Of a stretch of 64,000 nt of DNA, positions 20,879 to 30,108 are shown piece by piece. The position numbers were made by a program, and so were the translations under genes. The stretch covers positions 186,001 to 250,000 of the forward strand of contig NZ_LZEW01000001.1 of the NCBI RefSeq assembly GCF_001676155.1, read 5' to 3'. The stretch comes from Morganella psychrotolerans (lineage in GTDB: Bacteria > Pseudomonadota > Gammaproteobacteria > Enterobacterales > Enterobacteriaceae). How positions within the stretch are numbered: position 1 is the first letter of the stretch; every line of letters starts with the position of its first letter. The notes under the pieces were generated by a model. The model had not been told where the DNA came from. It did not search any database and saw nothing but the letters and a program-made list of their open reading frames with translations.

Positions 20879-20954
20879 GGGCGATTAGCTCAGTTGGTAG
20901 AGCACCTCCCTTACAAGGAGGGGGTCACTGGTTCGAGACCGGTATCGCCCACCA
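20879..20954 (+). tRNA. tRNA-Val (anticodon TAC)
   Basis: 76 nt; third copy, with CACCTCCC in the D/anticodon region and GAGACC in the T-arm. Confidence 0.97.
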
Positions 20955-20985
20955 CTTCACATGATTCTTCCGCATCAGCAGGTAT

Positions 20986-21061
20986 GGGGCGTTAGCTCAG
21001 TCGGTAGAGCAGTTGACTTTTAATCAATTGGTCACAAGTTCGAATCTTGTACGCCCCACCA
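20986..21061 (+). tRNA. tRNA-Lys (anticodon TTT)
   Basis: 76 nt; acceptor GGGGCGT, anticodon loop CTTTTAA, 3' CCA encoded. The Val-Val-Val-Lys order beside gltX matches valU-valX-valY-lysV of E. coli. Confidence 0.97.
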
Positions 21062-21295
21062 TCTTACTGTTATTCCTCCCTTGCTTTACACTCTCCCATA
21101 GTTTTTGATAAAAACCATTCTGTTTCGTGATCTATTTCACGCTATTTCAATTAAAGTTTTTAATCATTCTGCCGTTATTTCCTTATGTTAGTCACGATTT
21201 TTAGTGATCTGTCTTTTTATAACAAGAAATGACGTCGGTTTGGGGAAATCCAATGCCGGACGCTTTTTTTTCTTTCAGCATGGAGCATTATTCCG

Positions 21296-22402
21296 ATGGC
21301 GTGGCCTGTTCCTGAATTTCCGGTTAAACGTAATGTGCCGGGCGCTAGAATTACGCTGTGGCTGGGGCTATTGATCGTTGTTCTGGCAATTATTTTTTTA
21401 CTCGATTTTTATATTTTTAAGCTTCCGCTGACGGAAGTGCTTATTTTTATTTATCTTCCGTACATTTTGCTGTGGATGTGTTTATTTACCTACGCAATGC
21501 ATCGTCATGAGCAGTCACGGATAGCCTGTCAGAGCTGGAATGCCTCGATTAATTTCAGACGTAATGAATGGGTAAACTGGTGTCAGCGCAAACTGATGGT
21601 CACCGGGGTGGCACTTCTGATGCCGAAAGGGGTAAAGCAGGTATCGGCTCAGGAGAAAAAACAGCACACGGAAGATGAGGATAAACAGGCGTTGGCGGGC
21701 TACGACCATTCGGTTGATAACATGCTGACGGCGTTGCATAACTCACTGAACCAACAGCACGAAGGTTATCAGACAAAAGTTAAAACGGTTTATGTCATCA
21801 CACCGAACACATTGCAAAATGGTGAAATCGAGCGCAGTGTCACTAAAATATGGGAATGTGGCACGAAATTTATTCAGACGCCGGATGACATCGGACATTT
21901 GTTTGATGAGGATAATAATAATGCAATGTGGTTGCTGGTCGGGCTGAATATCTGGCAGGCGGGACAAATCCCCGCCTATCATGAAATGGCAAGCGCTGTT
22001 TTGCTGACGTCCTGTTACTATTTTGAGCGAAATACATTTCCGTTCAACGGCAGTCTTTCCCGGTTTATGCCGATCAACGAATTACAATTGTCTGATGATA
22101 TCCCTATGCTGGAAAAAATGAATCTGCTGGATAAAGAAGAAGAGAAATCTTTCTGGCTGATGCGGGAAAATGAACTGGCGCAGGATGTTATTTATCAGTT
22201 TTGTAATAAAGCACAGCGCCGTACTTTCCTGAAAAATAATATTTATATTGCCGATAATCAGGTCAGTGCAGACAGAGAAGCTGTCTTTGTTCTGGCGATG
22301 ATGCTGATTAAATCGAAAGAAATGCTCAGCCCGCAATGTCTGTTAATGATGGATGCTGACGGACTGGGTTATTCAACAGTGGTTGGTTGCGAAGTACATT
22401 AA
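21296..22402 (+). CDS. Membrane-anchored protein of unknown function
   Basis: 368 aa. Two close transmembrane helices at about 20-43 and 47-70, then a large cytosolic domain (about 300 aa) with no motif I recognise. The junction is HRHEQSRIACQSWN, rich in positive charge, so the large domain should face the cytosol. A charged stretch QEKKQHTEDEDKQ follows at about 118-130. Stands alone between the tRNA operon and ygjV. I cannot assign a family. Confidence 0.8.
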   Translation: MAWPVPEFPVKRNVPGARITLWLGLLIVVLAIIFLLDFYIFKLPLTEVLIFIYLPYILLWMCLFTYAMHRHEQSRIACQSWNASINFRRNEWVNWCQRKLMVTGVALLMPKGVKQVSAQEKKQHTEDEDKQALAGYDHSVDNMLTALHNSLNQQHEGYQTKVKTVYVITPNTLQNGEIERSVTKIWECGTKFIQTPDDIGHLFDEDNNNAMWLLVGLNIWQAGQIPAYHEMASAVLLTSCYYFERNTFPFNGSLSRFMPINELQLSDDIPMLEKMNLLDKEEEKSFWLMRENELAQDVIYQFCNKAQRRTFLKNNIYIADNQVSADREAVFVLAMMLIKSKEMLSPQCLLMMDADGLGYSTVVGCEVH

Positions 22403-22689
22403 AACAGATTGAAGCAAAATCTGAAACAGGAGCCGGTGGTTATTATAACTGCCGGCTTTGTTTTATGATAAATATCATTATTTTCAATAAGATAATTTAA
22501 TGGATGAACGTTCATAACAACAGGCGGTTTATTATGCGGGCTGTATGCTGCATAAAAACAGAGTGCGCTAAGAAAAGGGGCTGAGGCCTCTTTTTTGATA
22601 TATAAACAGGGAATGCACTCGCAACCGGCAACGATCCTGTTTATGCTGCCAATAAAACTATTCAGCAAAATTATCACGGCAGGGTACTG

Positions 22690-23208
22690 ATGGATTATCT
22701 GTATTATGCGGGTCAGGGGTTCGGGATTGTCGCGTTTTTTATCGGGATAACGGTTTTTATCCAGCGCAACGAGCGGAAGCTCAAAATCCGCCTGTCCATT
22801 TACACCGCCATTATGGCCACTCACTTTTTTCTGCTCGGCGCTTATCCGGCAGGGATCAGTGCCACACTGAACAGCATCCGGACGTATGTTTCTATCACTC
22901 ACCGCCAGCGTTGGGTGCTGTATCTGTTTGTCATGCTGACGCTGGTTCTGGCTGTTCCGAATATCCGTGTCTGGCAGGAAGTATTGCCGGTCGCGGGTAC
23001 GTTGATGAGTACATTCGCTTTTTTCCTGCTGGCCGGGATCCGCATGCGCTATGTGCTCTGGTGCTCGACAGCCTGTTGGGTTGTCTATAATGCCTGGCTG
23101 GGAACCGTTGGCGGCACATTGATTGAATCCACTTTTTTACTGATAAACGGGTGGGCGATTTATCGCTTTCGAAAACTGATAAAGCAGGGCATAAATCCGT
23201 TCAGCTGA
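22690..23208 (+). CDS. ygjV: YgjV-family inner-membrane protein
   Basis: 172 aa with about six membrane helices. The pattern GQGFGIVAFFIGITVFIQRN, then ATHFFLLG and TLNSIRTYVS, is that of the YgjV family; function unknown. Convergent with the small gene at 23216. Confidence 0.82.
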   Translation: MDYLYYAGQGFGIVAFFIGITVFIQRNERKLKIRLSIYTAIMATHFFLLGAYPAGISATLNSIRTYVSITHRQRWVLYLFVMLTLVLAVPNIRVWQEVLPVAGTLMSTFAFFLLAGIRMRYVLWCSTACWVVYNAWLGTVGGTLIESTFLLINGWAIYRFRKLIKQGINPFS

Positions 23209-23215
23209 GAACAGG

Positions 23216-23455
23216 TCAGCGGGAGGGCGGGGTATTCTCCGGGGTATCTGAGTGTGAGTCATCTGTGGGATCAGAACCGGTTTCGCGCATCACCTCATTA
23301 CACATAAAATAGAGGTTAGGACGCCGTTTGGCGATATATGTCAGACGTGTTTCACACTCTTTCTGTGTATAAAGATCTTCAGTGACCGGCAGTGCCTCAC
23401 AGGCATCATTGCCACAGGTACTGACCAGTAACACAAATCCGATAGTTTCTAACAT
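23216..23455 (-). CDS. Small DUF1482/YebW-like protein
   Basis: 79 aa. N-terminal hydrophobic stretch MLETIGFVLLVSTCG, then four cysteines (C14, C19, C34, C52 by rough count) spaced like those of YebW-type proteins, and a polar Asp/Ser/Pro-rich tail. Family assignment is tentative. Confidence 0.6.
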   Translation of the reverse strand: MLETIGFVLLVSTCGNDACEALPVTEDLYTQKECETRLTYIAKRRPNLYFMCNEVMRETGSDPTDDSHSDTPENTPPSR

Positions 23456-23698
23456 AGACTCCCGCCGGTTTTATTTCAGAAACATTATTATGTCGTAAAT
23501 GGTTGCCTTTCGTCCAGTTTTTACACGGCACAGGGCAGATTGACAGCATTATTGTAGCGGGTGAACTCACAGAACCGGGTTATTTCCTGTCAGATATTGC
23601 CGTTCCGGATTTATTTCATAGTTGAATGCAGACAGACACATCCCGTTTTATTGAAAAATATGACCGGAAACGATAACTTTTGCTTGTGCAAGTGAAAT

Positions 23699-23717
23699 GA
23701 TAATGATTATTATTGTC
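23699..23717 (+). promoter_or_regulatory. Fur box of the iron-uptake operon
   Basis: GATAATGATTATTATTGTC matches the 19-bp Fur consensus at 16 of 19 positions and lies about 50 bp upstream of the first gene. Predicts repression by Fe-Fur. The rest of 23456-23767 shows no gene. Confidence 0.8.
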
Positions 23718-23767
23718 AGCACTATTTGTATAATGTGTATTTTGTCTAATGACGATGAGGAATCAGC

Positions 23768-24323
23768 ATGCGTATCGGGATGAGTGTGGCAGCAGCATTA
23801 CTGGGAGTGGTTTCAACGTCCGCTATGGCGCTGGAATATCCGCTGGGACAGCCTGTAATCAAAAACGGAATGGAAATTCAGGGTGTTTATCTGCAACCTA
23901 TCACCATGGCGGTGGAAGGTAAGCATGAAATGCATCATCTTGACGCTGATAAATCAGACGTTCATCTGGAAGCGGACATTCACGCCGTGGAAGAAAATCC
24001 GAACGGCTTCGCGGAAGGGGACTGGATCCCGTATCTGAAAGTGGATTATAAAGTAACCAAACTGGATGACACGAAAAAAAACACAATCCGGGACATTTAT
24101 GGCGATGGTTGCCAGTGACGGTCCACACTATGGTGATAATCTGAAACTGGACGGCTACGGAAAATACCGCGTGGAATACCGAATTTCACCGCCGAGCATG
24201 AATGATAATGTTGCATTCGGCCGCCATATTGATAAAGAAACCGGTGTTGCTCCGTGGTTTGAGCCGTTTGATGTCTCCTGGGACTTCGATTACGCCGGAA
24301 CAGGGCGTAAAGGCAGCTACTAA
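23768..24323 (+). CDS. P19/Tpd-type periplasmic iron-binding protein, frameshift at an A8 run
   Basis: 184 aa if one A is removed from the run at 24074-24081. Signal peptide (cleavage near AMA-LEY). P19 proteins bind copper and ferric iron in the periplasm and hand iron to an FTR1 permease. The Met/His ligand segments HLEADIHAVEENPNGFAEGDWIPYL and, after the shift, SGTFMAMVASDGPHYGDNLK and HIDKETGVAPWFEPFDVSWDF are all family-like. First gene of the operon, right after the Fur box. The lesion is in a homopolymer, so sequencing error is likely. Confidence 0.88.
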
Positions 24324-24406
24324 GTTTATTTCTCAGGAAAACAGCAGGCTGCATAAATGCGCCTGCTGTTCTGACACCGGACGTCATTATCCCGCTGAGG
24401 TCACTC

Positions 24407-24746
24407 ATGAAATCCCTTTTAATTGCACTGTGCATGACGGTGCTCTCTCTGGCATCTCTTCCCGTCAGTGCGGCGGCGGAGAAATTCACTGTTGAACTGG
24501 AAATGAATAACGGCGTACTGACGCCGCCGGTACTGCATGTTCCGGCGAAAACGCCTGTCCGCATTAAAATCCGTAATACCGGTACAGAGCCGGTTGAATT
24601 TGAAAGTACCCAGTTACGCAAAGAAAAAGTGCTGGCGCCCGGCGCATCTTCTGTGGTGGTCATTGCGCCGCTGAAACCCGGAAAATACACTTTTTTTTGA
24701 TGATTTTCACCTTTCGCATCCGGCCGGTGAGATCATCGCGGAATAA
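24407..24746 (+). CDS. Free-standing cupredoxin of the Efe system, frameshift at a T8 run
   Basis: 112 aa if one T is removed at 24691-24698, when the end reads KYTFFDDFHLSHPAGEIIAE. Signal peptide ending SAAAEK. The fold is a small cupredoxin (VPAKTPVRIKIRNTGTEPVEFESTQLRKEKVLAPG), equivalent to the N-terminal domain of E. coli EfeO. Here that domain is a separate gene while EfeO itself has only the M75 domain. Confidence 0.85.
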
Positions 24747-24769
24747 GTGTCAGGTCACAGGAATTGATT

Positions 24770-25609
24770 ATGGGACAGGTTCTTTTTGTAGTATGGCGTG
24801 AAAGTTTTGAAGCGCTCCTCGTGGTCGGCATTATCTATGCGTGGATCAAACAACATCCTGACGCCGCAGCCGGACGCCGCTATCTCTGGGGCGGTGTCGC
24901 CCTGGGTGTTGCATTGTCACTCTTTCTGGCGTTGCTGATTTACGGCGTATTTAATGTGCTGGATGACAGCGGACAGACCTGGTTTATGATCGGGATGTCG
25001 CTCTTTGCCTGTGTGCTGATCGTGCAGATGGTGTACTGGATGCAAAAGCACAGCGCCTCTCTCAAATCCGGCATTGAACAGGAAATGGATAACAGCGCCC
25101 GGCAGCACTCCTGGTGGGGCGCCTTGTTTATCGTCGCTATTGCTATTGCCCGTGAAGGCAGTGAAATTGTGGTTTTTCTCTCCGGTATTGTAATGAGTCT
25201 GACTAAAGAGACGATGTGGTCATTCACCGGTGAGGTTCTGGGCGGGATTGCGGTTGCGGCACTGACGCTGTGGGTCTTTCTGTTTACTTACCGCAAAATG
25301 GCATGGAAATGGTTTTTCCGTATTACCGGGATTGTCCTTTTGTTCCTCGCCTGCTCTCTGCTGCTTAAAGGTACCGAAGAGATAGTCAATGTACTGACTG
25401 AGCATGATATTGAACTGAATGATTTTCTTATCTATCCGTTGTGGGATACCGGCAACTGGCTGGATGACTCCGGCGCGGTGGGTAATTTCCTCGCGACATT
25501 GTTTGGCTATCGCTCACAACCTATCGGGCTGAGTGTTATTACGTTTGTGGTGTACTGGCTCATTATTCTTGTGCTGTTCCGCCGCCGGGAGAAACAGCAT
25601 GCGGCGTAA
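24770..25609 (+). CDS. efeU: Ferrous/ferric iron permease EfeU (FTR1 family)
   Basis: 279 aa; ATG at 24770 is preferred over the upstream TTG because of the CAGGA site 8 nt before it. Seven-helix inner-membrane permease with two RExxE iron motifs: WRESFEALLVVG and AREGSEIVVFLSG. Its end overlaps efeO by 11 nt. Confidence 0.95.
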   Translation: MGQVLFVVWRESFEALLVVGIIYAWIKQHPDAAAGRRYLWGGVALGVALSLFLALLIYGVFNVLDDSGQTWFMIGMSLFACVLIVQMVYWMQKHSASLKSGIEQEMDNSARQHSWWGALFIVAIAIAREGSEIVVFLSGIVMSLTKETMWSFTGEVLGGIAVAALTLWVFLFTYRKMAWKWFFRITGIVLLFLACSLLLKGTEEIVNVLTEHDIELNDFLIYPLWDTGNWLDDSGAVGNFLATLFGYRSQPIGLSVITFVVYWLIILVLFRRREKQHAA

Positions 25610-26501
25610 TTATCTCCTGATAAGCCTTGCGCTCTCAGCGCTGTTTCTCAGCCGGATTGCGGTGGCTGAGAAATACCGTGCCGGAAACCCGGACACCGGC
25701 AGTGGCGTGGTCATTGCCAGAGGCGATATCCCGACGCCGGAAAAATATCTGCCCATGATTGCGGGCTACATGAAGATGATGAGCGGGCAGGTTGCTGCAA
25801 CAGAGCAGCAACTAACCCTGTTACAGCAGGCACTGAATAAAGGGAATATGGCGGCGGCAAAGCAGGCTTATATTCAGGCGCATTATGAATATGAAGTTAT
25901 CCGCGCGGCAGTCGTGGTATTTGGTCACGCCGACCGCGTGATAAACCCTCATGCGGGCTATTTTACTGAGCGGGAGCGCGACCCGAAATTTACCGGTTTC
26001 CATCGCATAGAATATGCACTGTTTGCTGAGAATGACCAGGCTGCGGCGCAGGCTGCCACTCAGGATTTACTGCGCAATATTCAGGATTTAAAACAGCGGG
26101 TTGGCGTTGAAACACTGCCGGTGGCAAAACTGGTGCAGTCAGCAGATGACAGTATCGAACTGATTTTAAGCACCAAACTCGGGGGTGATGAAAACCGCTA
26201 CAGCCGTTCTGATGTGTCTGATATCGCCGCTAACATCGAAGGTGCCAGGCATATCGCCACAGCGATTTCACCATTTTTATCAGAAAAAACAAACACATTA
26301 CTGAAACAACAGTTTGCAGAACCGGATGCGGTACTGGCACGCTACCGTGATTCGCAGGGGCGTTATGCGCCTTATGAAAAACTGACAGCGGCGGATAAAC
26401 AACAGCTTTATGCAGGGCTGACAATCCTGGCGGAATCCCTTGCACAACTGCGCGCTGAACTGAATATTGATGTGTATTACAAATACCGGAAAGAACCATG
26501 A
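25599..26501 (+). CDS. efeO: EfeO/EfeM-type periplasmic iron-uptake protein, M75 domain only
   Basis: 300 aa from the ATG at 25599. Signal peptide ending RIAVAEK. Imelysin/M75 helical domain with the metal motif HRIE in FTGFHRIEYALF and the upstream PHAGYFTERERDPKF. It lacks the N-terminal cupredoxin of E. coli EfeO, which is encoded separately at 24407. Overlaps efeB by 4 nt. Confidence 0.92.
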   Translation: MRRNYLLISLALSALFLSRIAVAEKYRAGNPDTGSGVVIARGDIPTPEKYLPMIAGYMKMMSGQVAATEQQLTLLQQALNKGNMAAAKQAYIQAHYEYEVIRAAVVVFGHADRVINPHAGYFTERERDPKFTGFHRIEYALFAENDQAAAQAATQDLLRNIQDLKQRVGVETLPVAKLVQSADDSIELILSTKLGGDENRYSRSDVSDIAANIEGARHIATAISPFLSEKTNTLLKQQFAEPDAVLARYRDSQGRYAPYEKLTAADKQQLYAGLTILAESLAQLRAELNIDVYYKYRKEP

Positions 26502-27805
26502 AACGCGGAAAAGAATGCAATACAGGCGGTGACGAAACAGTCAGCCTGAGTAAACGCAGTACACTGAAATGGCTTGGCGCGGGAAGCGTACTGTTATCCG
26601 GCGGGGTGTTTGCCCTTCCTGCTGTTGCAAAATCTGACAATACTGCGTGTGATAACACACCACGCCTGCGTGAAATTCCGTATCTGGGAAAACATCAGGC
26701 GGGTGTGATAACTCCGGAACAAAAAGAAGCCGTTTTTCTCTCGCTGAATCTGACGGTAAAAACCCGGGATGAAGTTGACGGCGTATTTAAGCGCCTGACA
26801 GCCTGTATAGCGGATCTCACCCGTAACCGGAAAGCAGGAAAAACAGCCGGTGACCGGATGCCGCCGGCAGAATCCGGAATACTCGGCACCTACCTCACTG
26901 CAGATGAACTCACCGTAACGGTTTCACTGGGTCATTCACTGTTTGATGACCGCTTCGGTTTTTCTCATGTCAAACCACAGAACTTTGTTGAAATGACGGC
27001 ATTTCCGAATGACCGTCTTGATCCGGACTGGTGCGGCGGCGATATTTTATTACAGTTTTGTGCCAACAGTCGTGAGACAGTGATTTATGCGTTGCGCGAA
27101 GTACTGCGCCGTCTCTCAGGTTCTGTGGCACCATTGTGGAAAATTGACGGTTTTCTGCCTGCGCGGGATATTGAGTGCCGGACTACCCCGGTTAATTTAT
27201 TTGGTTTCAAAGACGGAACCGGAAACGGGGATGCCGGTGATGCGGCACTGATGGATGACCTGGTCTGGATAACCAAACCGGAACCATCCTGGATTGAAAA
27301 CGGCAGTTATCAGGCAGTGCGCCTGATCCGTTTTGAACTGGAATTCTGGGACAGAACCCCGCTGGAAGATCAGGAAAATGATTTCGGGCGTCATAAAGCA
27401 ACAGGTGCGCCGATGGGCAAAGCCCGCGAGCATGATGATCCTGAGTTTCAGCGCGATCCCCACGGTGACCGTGTACTGTTTGACTCTCACATGCGCCGCG
27501 CCGAACCCCGGACTACAGAAAGACATGTTTCAAAATTGCGTCGTCGTAGTTATAGTTACTCCCTGGGGCTGACGCCGTCAGGGCAACTTGATATGGGTCT
27601 GATTTTTATTTCATTTCAGAATGATTTAAAAAAAGGATTTATCAGCACGCAAAAACGCCTGAACGGCGAACCGCTTGAGCGCTATATCAAACCGTTCGGT
27701 GGCGGCTATTATCTGGTCTTGCCCGGGATCTCATCCGCACAGAATTATATCGGCGAAAGTCTGATGAACGCGGCACGGACACAGGCGGTATCACCGGCAG
27801 ACTAA
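26498..27805 (+). CDS. efeB: EfeB deferrochelatase/dye-decolourising peroxidase
   Basis: 435 aa. Heme DyP peroxidase exported by the Tat system. The DyP signature is FKDGTGNGDAGD; the distal/proximal segment DPHGDRVLFDSHMRRAEPRT is present. The export signal reads SLSKRSTLKWLGAGSVLLSG, with Lys-Arg instead of the usual Arg-Arg; KR can still work in Tat signals but more weakly. Oxidises ferrous iron or releases iron from heme in relatives. Confidence 0.95.
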   Translation: MKRGKECNTGGDETVSLSKRSTLKWLGAGSVLLSGGVFALPAVAKSDNTACDNTPRLREIPYLGKHQAGVITPEQKEAVFLSLNLTVKTRDEVDGVFKRLTACIADLTRNRKAGKTAGDRMPPAESGILGTYLTADELTVTVSLGHSLFDDRFGFSHVKPQNFVEMTAFPNDRLDPDWCGGDILLQFCANSRETVIYALREVLRRLSGSVAPLWKIDGFLPARDIECRTTPVNLFGFKDGTGNGDAGDAALMDDLVWITKPEPSWIENGSYQAVRLIRFELEFWDRTPLEDQENDFGRHKATGAPMGKAREHDDPEFQRDPHGDRVLFDSHMRRAEPRTTERHVSKLRRRSYSYSLGLTPSGQLDMGLIFISFQNDLKKGFISTQKRLNGEPLERYIKPFGGGYYLVLPGISSAQNYIGESLMNAARTQAVSPAD

Positions 27806-27820
27806 ACGGACAGGGACAGC

Positions 27821-28963
27821 ATGGGCAACAACGGAACTCTTCATCTTTTTGACAGTACAAATTTTGCCCGCTGTACATTAACGGATCATCCGTATTACCC
27901 GATGATCCGTATCATGCTCTCTTCTCAGTTACCGGCACTGATCCCGAATCTGCCCCTCAATACCTCACTGTATGCACTACAGGTCGATGACCAGCTCACA
28001 CTGCTGGCACAGGTTGACGGAGAGGCGGGGCGCACTTACACCGCGTCTTTTATTACCCACTATTTTGATTATCTGATGGCGGAGATCCGGATGATGATGC
28101 CGGGGTTTTCCGGGCGTTGTCTGCTGCCGCTGCTCAGCGGGATAAAACGGTTTTTTATCCGCCAGAAACTGGATAACATCCTTTATATCGGCAATTTTTT
28201 TCTCTCCACCAACATTCACCTTCCCTGGCGTGATGATCAACTGACCCGGTTGCATCAGTTTATTACCACCCGTTTTACCGCTCACCGCCTGGTTTTCCGC
28301 TCATTGACCGCTCCGCTGGATCAACCGCTGATGAGCGGACTGACGCAACTGGGTTATCAGCCCATTATTTCACGCCAGGTTTTTCTCACCCGCAGCCGTT
28401 TTGCAGGTCTGAAGAAAAACCGCAGTGTCATGCGTGATTTGGCGTTGCTGCGTAAAACATCATTTACCGTACGGGATATCACATCAGAGATTGAACAATG
28501 GGCGGGCGATATCGCGCGTTTATATCAGAGTCTTTATGTGAAAAAATATTCTGATTTTAATCCGCAATTCACAGCTGAATTTTTTCAACAGATGGTTTCT
28601 CACGGAGGCTGGCGGGCAACGGGCGTGTTTGATGGTGAAAAACTGGTGGCATTCAGCACGCTGATGACAATCGGTAGTGTCACCACGGCTGCCGGTATCG
28701 GATATGATGACAGTTATCCGCAATCTGACGGACTGTATCGTCTGGCGGGACTCTCTTCTTATCTGTGTGCGGATGAACAGCATTGGGTTAATCTCAGCTC
28801 CGGGGTGGGAAAATTCAAAATGGGGCGCGGCGCACAATGTTATCCTGAATACAGTTACTGCTATTCACATAAGGCCCCCCGGCTGAGCCGCGCCGGGTTT
28901 GCACTGTGGCGCAAGTTACTCAATGCAGTGGCTGAGCGCTACGGACGGGAACGGATATTTTGA
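27821..28963 (+). CDS. GNAT-like acyltransferase, efe-operon neighbour
   Basis: 380 aa, starting 15 bp after efeB, so probably in the same transcript. The C-terminal half looks like a GNAT/FemAB-type acyl transferase: GVFDGEKLVAFSTLMTIGS and GIGYDDSYPQSDGLYRLAGL, ending in VNLSSGVGKFKMGRGAQCYPEYSYCY. The N-terminal half has no motif I recognise. Overlaps the following ATP-grasp gene by 4 nt (TTGA), a sign of coupled translation. Substrate unknown. Confidence 0.72.
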   Translation: MGNNGTLHLFDSTNFARCTLTDHPYYPMIRIMLSSQLPALIPNLPLNTSLYALQVDDQLTLLAQVDGEAGRTYTASFITHYFDYLMAEIRMMMPGFSGRCLLPLLSGIKRFFIRQKLDNILYIGNFFLSTNIHLPWRDDQLTRLHQFITTRFTAHRLVFRSLTAPLDQPLMSGLTQLGYQPIISRQVFLTRSRFAGLKKNRSVMRDLALLRKTSFTVRDITSEIEQWAGDIARLYQSLYVKKYSDFNPQFTAEFFQQMVSHGGWRATGVFDGEKLVAFSTLMTIGSVTTAAGIGYDDSYPQSDGLYRLAGLSSYLCADEQHWVNLSSGVGKFKMGRGAQCYPEYSYCYSHKAPRLSRAGFALWRKLLNAVAERYGRERIF

Positions 28964-30108
28964 AACACGTCATACTCGCCGGCGGGCGATCTCCGGTTTG
29001 TCTGGTTCTGGCCCGTGCTTTTTACCGGCTTGGCTGGCAGGTTATCATTATTGAGCATCTTACGCTGACACTGTGCCGCGTCTCCCGCGCAGTCTCCCGT
29101 TACCATAAAATAACCGCACCCGTCACGGATTTTGACCGCTTCCGGGAAGACGCTCTGGCCGTTATGGCACAGTACCGGCACGCCCTGTTTATCCCGGTAA
29201 ATGAAGATATTCTGCATTACAGTCGTTTTCAGGATGAAATTCGTGCTGCGGGGATTTATTTTGATGTGGTGGCACATCCGCAACTGACAGCGTTGCATCA
29301 TAAAATCGACAATATTCAGATGGCGGCAGATGCCGGATTAGCGGTGCCGGAAACCCGGCGCTGGCAGGGGGAACACATTGATTTCACCCGGTGGGTCTTA
29401 AAACCGATTTACTCCCGCTTTGGTAATCAGTTGATTGATTGTAAAACACAGAGCCCGAACCATCCGCCGGATTGCTATGTACGCCAGCAGCGTATCCGGG
29501 GCGTACAGATTTGTGTTTACGCACAGGCCACAGAGGGCGGAATGAAGGCGTATGCCGCGTATAAAACAAATTTCGGGGTATCCGGCGGAGCGAGCCTGGT
29601 TTTTTTGCCGTATAAATCACAACAGGTTTATGACCTGACAGCACGTTTTATTCGTCATCATTCACTGAGCGGCACAATTTGTCTGGATTTTTTGTTCGAC
29701 GGACAAACCTATTGGTTTATTGAATGTAATCCGAGGATGACACACGGTGCTGCAATGCTGACGGACGGGCAGCTTGTTACTGCATTAAGCACAACCTGCA
29801 CAGCAAAATGCCTGCATGGCGGGCTGCGGACAGCGATGAAAGCCGGTTGGGTGTATATGTTGCTTACTCAGCCACGGCGCTGGTGGAAAACATTACGTTT
29901 TGTCCGTCATTGCCGGGATATGATTTGGCAGCCGGATGATAAGAAACCTTTTCTGATGTTGCCTTTTCTGGCGGTCTGGCTGGTTATCCGTGCCGTATTG
30001 CAGCGGGAGAATGTACCGGATTCGCTGACGCGGGATATTATATTTGATGAGCGGCATGACGGGCGGGAAAATGAGGATCCCGGACGGCGATCCTCAGATA
30101 TACATTAA
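28960..30108 (+). CDS. ATP-grasp ligase
   Basis: 382 aa, starting with TTG at 28960. N-terminal Rossmann-like KHVILAGGRSPVCLVLARAF; ATP-grasp core with the lysine segment RWVLKPIYSRFGNQL, the carboxylate segment GTICLDFLFDGQTYWFIECNPRMT holding the Mg-binding Glu and Asn. This is the carboxylate-amine/thiol ligase fold. Pairs with the GNAT gene just upstream, suggesting synthesis of an acylated or peptide-like small molecule. The link to iron is inferred only from position after efeB. Confidence 0.85.
   Translation: MKHVILAGGRSPVCLVLARAFYRLGWQVIIIEHLTLTLCRVSRAVSRYHKITAPVTDFDRFREDALAVMAQYRHALFIPVNEDILHYSRFQDEIRAAGIYFDVVAHPQLTALHHKIDNIQMAADAGLAVPETRRWQGEHIDFTRWVLKPIYSRFGNQLIDCKTQSPNHPPDCYVRQQRIRGVQICVYAQATEGGMKAYAAYKTNFGVSGGASLVFLPYKSQQVYDLTARFIRHHSLSGTICLDFLFDGQTYWFIECNPRMTHGAAMLTDGQLVTALSTTCTAKCLHGGLRTAMKAGWVYMLLTQPRRWWKTLRFVRHCRDMIWQPDDKKPFLMLPFLAVWLVIRAVLQRENVPDSLTRDIIFDERHDGRENEDPGRRSSDIH

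Noticed and set aside
24830-25320. Minus-strand ORFs inside efeU and similar shadows elsewhere
   Set aside because: They overlap well-identified genes, have no family motifs and no ribosome-binding site.
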